A stretch of DNA of 19,059 nt, taken from Candidatus Altarchaeales archaeon ex4484_96. GTDB lineage: Archaea > Altiarchaeota > Altiarchaeia > IMC4 > QMZM01. A program made the position numbers and the translations under genes. Of the stretch, positions 1-6,422 are shown piece after piece (position 1 is the stretch's first letter; every line of letters begins with the position of its first letter). Location of the stretch: positions 1 to 19,059 of the forward strand of contig NJDH01000023.1 of the NCBI GenBank assembly GCA_002254405.1. Direction: 5' to 3'. The notes beneath the pieces were generated by a model, which did no database searches, was not told the DNA's origin, and worked only from the letters and a program-made list of their open reading frames with translations.

Positions 1-356
<356 letters not shown>

Positions 357-395
357 ACATCCCTAGCGATAAGCCACTTGTGTATTATTTTATTT

Positions 396-682
396 AGGTA
401 GCGGCTGGAGGGCTTCCCCTCTTTTTTTGGGGGGTGGAAGTTCCATCCATCCCGTTTTATTGCAGCCCTGTGAGGGGATTCCCCGAGAGGGGTTTGGTTT
501 GTTTGCAGAGACGAGATGCCTTATACCATGAGACTGTGATTCCTTTATGATGAGGAGTATGGTATGCTGGCTTGTGAAACGAAACAGACCCTGCTGGGAT
601 GCAACTCCTTTTATTGGAGGCTTAGACGGATGCCCTCGTTCCCTGATAGGGAATACAGAAGATGGACTATAGGCCGCTGCCT
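396..682 (+). ncRNA. rnpB: RNase P RNA
   Basis: This is the catalytic RNA of ribonuclease P, which matures tRNA 5' ends. The ends form a 10-bp P1 helix: AGGTAGCGGC (396-405) pairs with GCCGCTGCCT (673-682). Conserved region I lies at 436-447 (GGAAGTTCCATC) and conserved region V at 655-668 (ACAGAA then GATGGACT). They pair as P4, A39-C47 of the 400s with 661-668, leaving U442 bulged, the universally conserved bulged U of P4. The stretch GAAACGAAACAGACC (577-591), followed by GGGATGCAAC (597-606), resembles conserved regions II and III. The 287-base length suits an archaeal RNase P RNA. It lies between 23S rRNA and L37Ae, and a T-tract follows it. The 105-aa reading frame on the opposite strand is an artefact. 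Confidence 0.9.
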
Positions 683-702
683 TATAGTATTTATTTTTTT
701 GT
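683..702 (+). terminator. T-rich terminator after RNase P RNA
   Basis: A T-rich stretch including T7 at 694-700 begins immediately after the closing strand of P1. Archaeal RNA polymerase terminates on oligo-T tracts, so this is a plausible end for the RNase P transcript. Readthrough into L37Ae, which begins 43 bases after P1, is also possible. Confidence 0.45.
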
Positions 703-724
703 TCCATATTATTGGTTAATTAAA

Positions 725-1087
725 ATGTATAGTCACTCTAAGAAGGTTGGCTCTCTTGGGAGGTATGGTCCTAGGATAGGGCGCAAGATAAGGGATGAGA
801 TAAAGAAAATCGAGGAGTCTACAAAGAAAAACAGATGCCCTCAATGCAACGGCCGGGTTAAACGCAAGGCTGCTGGCATATATGTCTGCAGATCCTGTGG
901 AGCGTCGTTTACCGGAGGAGCCTATACTACCTCTAAGGAATCAAAATTCAAGATTAAATCCGAGTCAATTAATAAACCCACAGAGGCTAATAAGATCGAT
1001 GAGCCTGTTGAGGAATCCATTGATGATTCTGCTGTGGAACCGGTTGAGGAATCCTTAGAGAATCTGGGGAATGAGGAGTTAAAATGA
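725..1087 (+). CDS. rpl37ae: Large ribosomal subunit protein eL43 (L37Ae) with acidic C-terminal tail
   Basis: This is a small zinc-ribbon protein of the archaeal and eukaryotic large ribosomal subunit. With the start at 725 the product has 120 residues. The basic N-terminus (SKKVGSLGRYGPRIG, residues 5-19) is typical of L37Ae. The zinc ribbon has C38-x2-C41 and C55-x2-C58, followed by the family signature FTGGAY. An upstream in-frame ATG at 662 is rejected because it would start inside RNase P RNA and add an unrelated hydrophobic stretch. Most archaeal L37Ae proteins are about 70-95 residues and end soon after the GGAY motif. Here about 50 further residues follow, first basic and then strongly acidic with repeated EPVEES-like units (about 98-120). 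The stop overlaps the rpoP start (ATGA), so the two are probably translationally coupled. Confidence 0.93.
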   Translation: MYSHSKKVGSLGRYGPRIGRKIRDEIKKIEESTKKNRCPQCNGRVKRKAAGIYVCRSCGASFTGGAYTTSKESKFKIKSESINKPTEANKIDEPVEESIDDSAVEPVEESLENLGNEELK

Positions 1088-1239
1088 GCTATATCTGTAT
1101 TGAATGCGGGGCTGAATTCGACTATGATCATCTGACGAAACACAGGATGAAGTGCACTAAATGCCGGGAGAAGAGGTCCAACATATGGGTAAAAAAGCGG
1201 ATGACTCAGATGCAGCCGAAGACCGTGAAAGCCCTTTAA
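1084..1239 (+). CDS. rpoP: DNA-directed RNA polymerase subunit P (Rpb12 homologue)
   Basis: This 51-residue protein is the small zinc-binding subunit of archaeal RNA polymerase, homologous to eukaryotic Rpb12. It begins MSYICIECGAEFDYDHL: C5-x2-C8 and C24-x2-C27 form the zinc ribbon, and the DYDHLTKH linker is characteristic of RpoP. The basic C-terminal tail is usual for the family. Its ATG overlaps the L37Ae stop by four bases. Its 3' end overlaps the next gene, pcc1, by 55 bases in another frame. The order L37Ae-RpoP-Pcc1-prefoldin beta is well conserved in archaea and supports the call for so short a gene. Confidence 0.92.
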   Translation: MSYICIECGAEFDYDHLTKHRMKCTKCREKRSNIWVKKRMTQMQPKTVKAL

Positions 1240-1475
1240 ACAAGCTGACTGTATGGGTTAACATGCCTCCCGGGTGTGCTTTAGTCTGTCAAAAATCTTT
1301 AGCTGTTGACCTTAAACATCCTGGTTCAAAAAAAACAGATGTTAAGATTTCATCTCAAGGCGATGAGCTATTGTTGGAAATCGAGGCCGTTAATCTTAGC
1401 ACGCTGAGAGCGGCCTTAAACACATACATTCGTATGATAAATATGTGCTCAACTATTATACCTGTAAACCAATAA
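1185..1475 (+). CDS. pcc1: KEOPS complex subunit Pcc1
   Basis: Pcc1 is the small dimerising subunit of KEOPS, which with Kae1 and Bud32 makes the t6A37 modification in tRNAs that read ANN codons. From the ATG at 1185 the protein has 96 residues. The core begins at LTVWVNM (about residue 21), the first beta strand, and ends with the Pcc1 helix LSTLRAALNTYIRMI, a close match to the family's LRAALNSYLRWI-type motif. The region before the core is hydrophilic and probably disordered. Starts at 1161 (earlier, further inside rpoP) and 1263 (which would delete the first strand) are less likely. The long overlap with rpoP is unusual. The gene ends 8 bases before the prefoldin start. Confidence 0.85.
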   Translation: MGKKADDSDAAEDRESPLNKLTVWVNMPPGCALVCQKSLAVDLKHPGSKKTDVKISSQGDELLLEIEAVNLSTLRAALNTYIRMINMCSTIIPVNQ

Positions 1476-1483
1476 TAAATGAA

Positions 1484-1840
1484 ATGGACGCGATACCAAA
1501 ACAGCTTCAGGACAAGCTCATGCAATTTCAGGAGCTACAGAATCAATTGCAGAATATAGCCTTATCAAGCCATCAGATGAGGCAGCAGCTGTCTGAGATA
1601 GATAATGCTCTTGAGGCATTAAATGACTCAGGGAAAAATAGAATATATGAGATGGCTGGACCCCTTTTCATCGAATCAGATGCAACAAAAACCAAAAAGA
1701 AACTCCAAGACAGCAAGGAACTAAAAGAAACCCGGTTGAAAACCCTGGAAAAACAGGAAACTAAACTCAGAGAGAAACTAACAGATTTAGGCAAAGACAT
1801 ACAAGGCCAGATGGGTGGTCTACAATCCGGGGTGTTGTAG
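1484..1840 (+). CDS. pfdB: Prefoldin subunit beta
   Basis: Prefoldin is a jellyfish-shaped hexamer of two alpha and four beta subunits. It captures unfolded proteins and passes them to the thermosome. This 118-residue protein has the beta-subunit pattern: an N-terminal coiled coil (about 5-45, with LQDKLMQFQELQNQLQ), a short beta hairpin (about 52-68, with RIYEMAGPLFIES), and a C-terminal coiled coil (about 72-112). The ATG at 1484 is chosen over 1445 because it follows the pcc1 stop and gives the normal family N-terminus. It is the last protein gene of the L37Ae-rpoP-pcc1-pfdB run and is followed by a T-tract and then a C/D sRNA. Confidence 0.93.
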   Translation: MDAIPKQLQDKLMQFQELQNQLQNIALSSHQMRQQLSEIDNALEALNDSGKNRIYEMAGPLFIESDATKTKKKLQDSKELKETRLKTLEKQETKLREKLTDLGKDIQGQMGGLQSGVL

Positions 1841-1849
1841 CGGAATAAT

Positions 1850-1863
1850 CTCTTTTTTTTTAT
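1850..1863 (+). terminator. Oligo-T terminator after prefoldin operon
   Basis: An uninterrupted T9 run at 1853-1861 lies 12 bases after the prefoldin stop codon, as expected for archaeal factor-independent termination. Confidence 0.5.
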
Positions 1864-1869
1864 GATATT

Positions 1870-1929
1870 GTTCAGATGATGACACCGACCCAGGCTGAGC
1901 TGTGATGACAAGGGTAGCTGCTGATGAAC
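1870..1929 (+). ncRNA. Box C/D guide sRNA
   Basis: All elements of an archaeal C/D guide RNA are present in order. They are box C ATGATGA (1876-1882), a 12-base guide (1883-1894), box D' CTGA (1895-1898), a 3-base spacer, box C' GTGATGA (1902-1908), a second 12-base guide (1909-1920) and box D CTGA (1921-1924). The ends form a perfect 5-bp terminal stem, GTTCA (1870-1874) with TGAAC (1925-1929). Such RNAs direct 2'-O-methylation by fibrillarin, Nop5 and L7Ae, at the base paired to the fifth guide position upstream of D or D'. The predicted targets are CCTGGGTCGGTG for the D' guide and CAGCTACCCTTG for the D guide. Neither occurs in the rRNA or tRNA parts visible here. The last base touches the stop codon of the convergent kinase gene. 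Confidence 0.9.
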
Positions 1930-2483
1930 TATGAACTATTTTTTTCTTTATCTATAATCTTCTCTAATGCATCCTCCAGCTGCTTAACCGGGCCTTGGTT
2001 GTTTATAATATAATCTGCTTCAGCGCTTAACTGCTTAATGTATTTCTCTGTTTCGCTTTCATCTGCTTTAATGAATTCCATCCAGCTTATGTTGGATTCA
2101 TCTTTCTCCCCTCTTTTTTTTATTCTCTCATATCTTTGCCGGGGCTCGGAATGGATGTATATGAGGATGTTATGAGGGTATTTTCTCAACAAATCCACCT
2201 CGTTTTGGTATCTTATTCCATCGATTACAACAACATCAGAGTCACAGCCTTCCAGGTCTTTCATAAAAGCATTCACTATAACATCAGAGCCGAATTCCTC
2301 CCTTAATACCCTACCCAGCTTCTGTAGATTAACTCTGTTTATGGGCAGATTCAGCCTGTTTAGCAAATCCATGAATATCTGGGAGTAACGTAGATAGTTG
2401 GCTTTATATTCTTTTACAAGAAACTCAGCTGCCTTGGTTTTACCTGAACCGATTTCTCCAATAAACCCGACAACCGTCTTCAT
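1929..2483 (-). CDS. P-loop nucleotide kinase-like protein (dephospho-CoA kinase/UPF0200-like)
   Basis: This is a 184-residue soluble P-loop protein. The Walker A motif GEIGSGKT lies at residues 9-16. A Walker B-like strand, VVVIDGIRY, is near residue 88. A lid region rich in Arg and Lys (RQRYERIKKRGEKDES) lies around 120-134. This is the layout of small nucleotide or metabolite kinases. The closest remembered groups are the archaeal UPF0200 and dephospho-CoA kinase-like families and phage-type deoxynucleoside monophosphate kinases. The substrate cannot be assigned from sequence alone. It is divergent from the topoisomerase gene, with 66 bases between starts, and its stop codon abuts the C/D sRNA on the other strand. 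I am sure of the fold and unsure of the reaction. Confidence 0.7.
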   Translation of the reverse strand: MKTVVGFIGEIGSGKTKAAEFLVKEYKANYLRYSQIFMDLLNRLNLPINRVNLQKLGRVLREEFGSDVIVNAFMKDLEGCDSDVVVIDGIRYQNEVDLLRKYPHNILIYIHSEPRQRYERIKKRGEKDESNISWMEFIKADESETEKYIKQLSAEADYIINNQGPVKQLEDALEKIIDKEKNSS

Positions 2484-2549
2484 TTTTTTTTATTGTTCCT
2501 GTGTTATGTATTTATTTGATTACACTCAAAAAAAGATATACCTGATAAA
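2484..2549. promoter_or_regulatory. Divergent promoter region, kinase and topoisomerase I
   Basis: This 66-base AT-rich spacer separates the starts of the minus-strand kinase and plus-strand topA. It must hold both promoters. TATTTATTTG at about 2509-2518 is a plausible TATA element for topA. The T8 run next to the kinase ATG reads as A8 on the minus strand and could be part of an upstream AT-rich element. No Shine-Dalgarno sequence is evident before topA. Confidence 0.4.
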
Positions 2550-4553
2550 ATGACCACACTTATTGTAACAGAAAAGCCTAATGTCGCAGAGCGTATTGCT
2601 AAATCAATAGGTAATGCTGTGAAAAACACCCGGAAAGGCATATCATATTATGTTGTGGATGATGTTATCGTCGCCCCGGCGGTAGGGCACATTTACACGT
2701 TGATGGAGAAAGATAGGGGGTTATGGAAGTATCCTGTCTTCGACATCAAGTGGGTTCCAAGCTATAAAGCCAGTAAAAGCTCGGCTTACACCAGAAAATA
2801 TCTGGATAATCTTGTTTATCTGGCTGAGGGATGTGATGAGTTCATCAACGCATGCGACTATGATTTGGAGGGGGAGGTCATTGGTTTTAATGTATTAAAG
2901 CATGCGTGTAAAGTCGATCCTCTCTCATCTAAGGTGCATAGGATGAAGTATTCTTCTCTCACCTCTAAATCCATCAACGAAGCATATAATAAGCTGGATA
3001 AAATAAACAAGGGGATGGTTGATGCCGGCTTAACCCGGCATGTATTGGACTGGTACTGGGGCATAAACCTGTCCCGTGCCTTAACGCTTGCTATCCGCAG
3101 AGCAAGAGGATATACTACTCTTAGCATAGGCCGGGTTCAGGGGCCTGCTTTGAAGTTTCTAGCAGCGCAAGACAGAAAAATCAGCGCCTTCGTGCCTGAA
3201 ACCTACTGGGAGCTTGAGATGATTATGCTGAAAAACAAAAACAAGCTATCAGCGTATCATGAAAAAGGCAGGTTTAAGGTTAAGGATGACGCAGTTATTT
3301 CGCAAAAGAAATGCCTTAATACGGCGGTTGTCAAAAAAATCAAGAGAAGCAAAATCAAGAAAAAACCCCCCTATCCCTTTGATTTAACCACACTACAGAC
3401 CGAGGCGTATCGGGTCTTTAAGATAAGCCCTAAAGACACGCTACAGATAGCCCAGGAGCTTTATACTAGCGCCTACATAAGCTATCCGAGGACTTCATCT
3501 CAGCAGCTTCCCACCGACATCAACTACCGAGATATCATAGAGAAATTATCTAAGCTTAAAGAACACGCTGAATTAACCAAGTATCTGTTATCTAAAAAGA
3601 AGCTTAAACCCAAAAACGGAAGAAAAAAAGACCCAGCGCATCCTGCCATCCACCCTACAGGGGAGTTGCCAGCCAACATCGGGGAATCGAAGAAGAAGAT
3701 ATTTGATTTAATCTGTAGGCGTTTTTACGCAACCTTTGGGGATTACTCGATTAGAGAAAACCTGAGTGTTGTATTCGACAACAATGGAGAGTGTTTTCTT
3801 GCTAAGGGTAAATCAACTGTTGAACCTGGCTGGCAGATTCTCTACGGGAAATATACGAGATTTAAAGAGGAAGAGCTGCCTAAGCTGGTCGAAGGCGAGG
3901 TCTTGGATGTTGGCGATGTCTTGTTGCATGAGAAGGAAACGCAGCCGCCTAAAAGATACACGCCTTCGTCTATCATCAGGGAGATGGAGAAAAAAAACCT
4001 GGGCACCAAAGCCACGAGATCCCAGATAATAGATATACTCTTCAAGCGCGGGTACCTGGAGGGTAAATCAATTGAGGTAACACCTCTTGGTTTATCTGTT
4101 GTGGACACATTAGAGAGGTATTGTCCTAATGTTTTAAGTGAGAAGCTCACCAGAAAATTCGAGTCAGAGATGGAGCAGATTGAGTCAGGGAAACTGGACT
4201 CAGAGTCTGTGATAGCTGAAGGTCGGGAGGTTATTGTTGAGATAACAGATGAGTTCAAGAAGAAGGAGTCAGAAATCGGTTTTGATTTAGCGAAGTCTTT
4301 CAGGTCAAGCGGGTGCGTTGATAGCTTAGGTCCTTGTCTTAAATGTGATGGGAGCCTGGTTTTGAGGAAATCCAAGTATGGGGGGTTTTTCGTGGGATGC
4401 AGCAATTATCCCCAGTGTTCGTTTAAGATATCCATCCCTAAGGGGGGGGTGAGGAAATCAGGTGAATGCAATAAATGCGGTTATGCGGTTTTAACTTTAA
4501 CCAGCGCAAAGAAACCGTTTAGTTTCTGCATCAACCCAAACTGTAAAGGCTAA
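2550..4553 (+). CDS. topA: DNA topoisomerase I (type IA)
   Basis: This 667-residue enzyme relaxes negative supercoils by cutting one strand through a 5'-phosphotyrosine. The N-terminal Toprim domain starts TLIVTEKPNVAERIA, with catalytic E8, and carries D103-x-D105-x-E107 (ACDYDLEGE) for Mg2+. The strand-cleaving Tyr is Y312 in the motif AYISYPRTSSQQLP, preceded by PYPFDLTTLQTEAYR. The C-terminal part holds two zinc ribbons. The first is at about 598-625 (CLKCDGSLVLR then GCSNYPQC) and the second at about 640-666 (CNKCG then CINPNC). Length and layout match archaeal topoisomerase I, not reverse gyrase, since no helicase domain is present. The gene is convergent with the cysteine desulfurase, and their 3' ends overlap by 4 bases. 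Confidence 0.96.
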   Translation: MTTLIVTEKPNVAERIAKSIGNAVKNTRKGISYYVVDDVIVAPAVGHIYTLMEKDRGLWKYPVFDIKWVPSYKASKSSAYTRKYLDNLVYLAEGCDEFINACDYDLEGEVIGFNVLKHACKVDPLSSKVHRMKYSSLTSKSINEAYNKLDKINKGMVDAGLTRHVLDWYWGINLSRALTLAIRRARGYTTLSIGRVQGPALKFLAAQDRKISAFVPETYWELEMIMLKNKNKLSAYHEKGRFKVKDDAVISQKKCLNTAVVKKIKRSKIKKKPPYPFDLTTLQTEAYRVFKISPKDTLQIAQELYTSAYISYPRTSSQQLPTDINYRDIIEKLSKLKEHAELTKYLLSKKKLKPKNGRKKDPAHPAIHPTGELPANIGESKKKIFDLICRRFYATFGDYSIRENLSVVFDNNGECFLAKGKSTVEPGWQILYGKYTRFKEEELPKLVEGEVLDVGDVLLHEKETQPPKRYTPSSIIREMEKKNLGTKATRSQIIDILFKRGYLEGKSIEVTPLGLSVVDTLERYCPNVLSEKLTRKFESEMEQIESGKLDSESVIAEGREVIVEITDEFKKKESEIGFDLAKSFRSSGCVDSLGPCLKCDGSLVLRKSKYGGFFVGCSNYPQCSFKISIPKGGVRKSGECNKCGYAVLTLTSAKKPFSFCINPNCKG

Positions 4554-5737
4554 ACACGGTAATCGTCTAATACCCTAAGCATTTTCTCTATTTCTTCCCT
4601 GGTATTGTATATGTAAGCTGATGCCCTGATTGAGTCTTTTGTTTTCAGGATGTTTTTGAATAACGGCATCGCACAGTGTGTACCTGAGCGAACGCATATC
4701 CGCTCTCTGGCGTCTAGTATCCCCGCCATATCATCTGATTTCATGTTTTCCATAGTATATGAAACAATACATGCCTTGTTTTTATCATCTATTGGCCCAT
4801 GTATTCTTATGTTTTTCATATCAATTAGGCCTTCAAGCAGTTGTTTGGTGAGTTTTTTCTCGTGGTATTGGATTTTATCGTATCCTATTTTTTTGAGGTA
4901 ATCAACTGCTTTCCCTAACCCGATTGCTCCTGAGATGTTGGGTGTTCCGGCCTCCCAGCTTATAGGGTGGTCTGTGAGCGTGTAGTCGTTTAGGCTTACA
5001 TCCGATATGATGCCCCCTCCCCCGTATATGGGGGTTAGCTCATCCATCAGCTCTTTTCTGATATAAAGCGCTCCTATACCTGTTGGAGCAAGCATCTTGT
5101 GTCCTGAGAAAGCATAGAAATCACATCCTATTTTTTCAACATCCACCTGGATGTGAGGGACCGCCTGCGCTCCATCAATAAGTAGCATAGTGTTTTTTTC
5201 CCGGCATATTCTTGCGATTTCTTCAACCGGGTTAATAACACCTAACACATTTGATATATGGGTTACAGCCACTAATTTAGTGTTTTCGCTGATTTTTTCC
5301 TCGAACTGGCTGGGATCAAATAAGCCTTCACTTGTGGGATGAATATATTCTATCTGCACGCCTTTTTTTGTTTGATTCAACCAGGGTAAGAGGTTGCTGT
5401 GGTGTTCGATGGATGTGGTTAGTATCTTATCCCCCTTATTTAGTTCAAGCGATAAAGCTATCTGGTTTATGCCTTCGGTGGTGTTTCGGTTGAATATGAG
5501 CTCCCGGGGGCTGGCGTTTATGTGTGCTGCTGTTTTTATCCTTGCCTTATCATATTCCTCTGAGGCTTTCTGGCTTAGCTCGTATACTCCCCGGTGGATG
5601 TTGGCTCTATACTCCAGATAATATTCGTTTACAGCCTGCATAACCTGCTTGGGTGTTAGAGTGGATGCTGTGTTGTCTAAATAGATTATGCCCTCCGCAA
5701 TCAGCGGATAATCTTTTCTTATCTCCTCTGTGTTCAT
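4550..5737 (-). CDS. Cysteine desulfurase (SufS/Csd type, class V aminotransferase fold)
   Basis: This PLP enzyme removes sulfur from cysteine as a persulfide for Fe-S cluster assembly and other thiolation. The 395-residue length is normal. Visible residues include the EHHSN motif (111-115; His stacks on PLP), IDGAQAVPH with D188 (contacts the PLP ring N) and Q191, the PLP-binding lysine K214 in FSGHKMLAPTG, and the catalytic cysteine C355 in VRSGTHCAMPL. The RSGxHCAxPL context fits the SufS/CsdA group better than the IscS/NifS group, whose cysteine loop is longer. No SufBCD or scaffold gene is in the window, so it appears to stand alone. It is convergent with topA and its promoter region lies next to tRNA-Ile. 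Confidence 0.93.
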   Translation of the reverse strand: MNTEEIRKDYPLIAEGIIYLDNTASTLTPKQVMQAVNEYYLEYRANIHRGVYELSQKASEEYDKARIKTAAHINASPRELIFNRNTTEGINQIALSLELNKGDKILTTSIEHHSNLLPWLNQTKKGVQIEYIHPTSEGLFDPSQFEEKISENTKLVAVTHISNVLGVINPVEEIARICREKNTMLLIDGAQAVPHIQVDVEKIGCDFYAFSGHKMLAPTGIGALYIRKELMDELTPIYGGGGIISDVSLNDYTLTDHPISWEAGTPNISGAIGLGKAVDYLKKIGYDKIQYHEKKLTKQLLEGLIDMKNIRIHGPIDDKNKACIVSYTMENMKSDDMAGILDARERICVRSGTHCAMPLFKNILKTKDSIRASAYIYNTREEIEKMLRVLDDYRV

Positions 5738-5783
5738 CCTTATTTAATGGTTTTTTCACAATAAATGACATCTTTTTTTTATC

Positions 5784-5858
5784 GGGCCCGTGGCTCAGCA
5801 TGGTTAGAGCGCTCGACTGATAATCGAGAGGTCCTGAGTTCAAATCTCAGCGGGCCCA
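5784..5858 (+). tRNA. tRNA-Ile (GAU)
   Basis: This is a 75-base cloverleaf. The acceptor stem GGGCCCG (5784-5790) pairs with CGGGCCC (5851-5857), followed by discriminator A5858. The anticodon stem CTCGA/TCGAG encloses the loop CTGATAA, giving anticodon GAT at 5819-5821. The T loop TTCAAAT is canonical. CCA is not encoded and there is no intron. It is preceded by a T8 run and followed by T9 at 5868-5876. Its 3' half and flank recur about 170 bases downstream. Confidence 0.97.
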
Positions 5859-5880
5859 TACCCTACCTTTTTTTTTGTAA
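5841..5880 (+). repeat. Direct repeat copy 1: tRNA-Ile 3' end plus flank
   Basis: These 40 bases run from CAAATC in the T loop, through the acceptor strand CGGGCCCA, to the T-tract and GTAA. They align with 6015-6054 with two one-base gaps and about five mismatches. This is the intact copy. Confidence 0.75.
5868..5876 (+). terminator. Oligo-T terminator of tRNA-Ile
   Basis: A T9 run starts 10 bases after the discriminator base, a normal archaeal tRNA terminator. Confidence 0.6.
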
Positions 5881-5900
5881 AAAGAAAGGTGTAAGCTATC

Positions 5901-5923
5901 CCAAAGAAAAATATTTTCTTTGG
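5901..5923. repeat. Perfect 10-bp hairpin (inverted repeat)
   Basis: CCAAAGAAAA (5901-5910) and TTTTCTTTGG (5914-5923) are exact inverted complements around a 3-base loop ATA. The hairpin lies between tRNA-Ile and the tRNA-like relic. It could be a transcript end or a mobile-element remnant. No function can be assigned. Confidence 0.6.
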
Positions 5924-5963
5924 ACAATAGTATTGTTTCAGACCCACTAGCGGTAGCGTATGT

Positions 5964-6033
5964 GGGTCCTTAGTCGTCGGCTTGTCTGTCGAGTATACAG
6001 GCTAACATCGAGCTCAAATCACCAGCGGACCCA
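5964..6033 (+). pseudogene. Degenerate tRNA-Ile-like relic
   Basis: This segment is about the size of a tRNA (70 bases). Its ends pair like the tRNA-Ile acceptor stem: GGGTCC (5964-5969) with GGACCC (6027-6032), then A6033, matching GGGCCC and GGGCCCA of the intact tRNA with a compensatory C/G to T/A change. Inside, TCTGT/ACAGG (5985-6001) forms a 5-bp anticodon-like stem with a 7-base loop CGAGTAT, which lacks U33. The T loop CTCAAATC is recognisable but its stem no longer pairs, and the D-arm segment is a few bases short. It is probably a decayed duplicate of tRNA-Ile, or a structured RNA derived from one. GACCCAC (5941-5947) can pair with GTGGGTC (5962-5968) as a competing hairpin. Confidence 0.5.
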
Positions 6034-6054
6034 TCCCGCCCTTTTCTTTTGTAA
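6015..6054 (+). repeat. Direct repeat copy 2: degenerate tRNA 3' end plus flank
   Basis: This segment runs CAAATC, AGCGGACCCAT and CCC, then a T-rich tract and GTAA. It matches 5841-5880 in order and spacing, including the non-tRNA downstream flank. Because the flank is included, the copy arose by DNA duplication and not by convergence of tRNA sequence. Confidence 0.72.
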
Positions 6055-6081
6055 TTAGCCCTTTAGAAAAGCGAGGAATAT

Positions 6082-6402
6082 GTGATATTAGGCATTATGC
6101 TGCTAGTATCAGGCCTCATATTAGTGATATCATCTTTCAGCACCCTAAAAAGAAAAGGAACCTTAAACCTAATCACGGATGGAATATACGCTATAATAAG
6201 GCATTCAATGTATCTCGGGGGTCTAATAATGTTCATCTCACATGTTTTTTTCAGCCAACACCCTCAGGTAATAGCGGGCACCATCATAGCTGTCTTATGC
6301 TGCATCCAAAGCATGCGCTCAGCAGACCAACGCAACATCCAAAAATTCGGGGAAGCCTACGAGAAATACATGCAACAGGTGCCGTCGATGAACATGATAT
6401 AG
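6082..6402 (+). CDS. Short isoprenylcysteine carboxyl methyltransferase-like membrane protein
   Basis: This 106-residue membrane protein resembles the C-terminal catalytic part of the ICMT/PEMT family, which methylates lipids or prenylated thiols using S-adenosylmethionine. The signature GIYAIIRHSMYLG (34-46) matches the family's GxYxxxRHPxYxG. The end of the protein, FGEAYEKYMQQVP (89-101), matches FGxxYxxYxxxVP. The EE pair usual before that motif is D82-Q83 here. There are two to three hydrophobic segments (2-20 and 44-77). Family members are commonly about 150-200 residues, so the N-terminal membrane helices are missing. Translation starts at GTG 6082 after GCGAGGA, and a stop lies 18 bases upstream in frame. 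It may be a minimal homologue or a 5'-truncated remnant, since it begins just after the duplicated tRNA end. Confidence 0.6.
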   Translation: MILGIMLLVSGLILVISSFSTLKRKGTLNLITDGIYAIIRHSMYLGGLIMFISHVFFSQHPQVIAGTIIAVLCCIQSMRSADQRNIQKFGEAYEKYMQQVPSMNMI

Positions 6403-6422
6403 GGAATAATTAAAGCAATACA

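Noticed and set aside
390..707. 105-aa minus-strand ORF
   Set aside because: It is fully antisense to RNase P RNA, whose helices explain the sequence. The product has no recognisable features.
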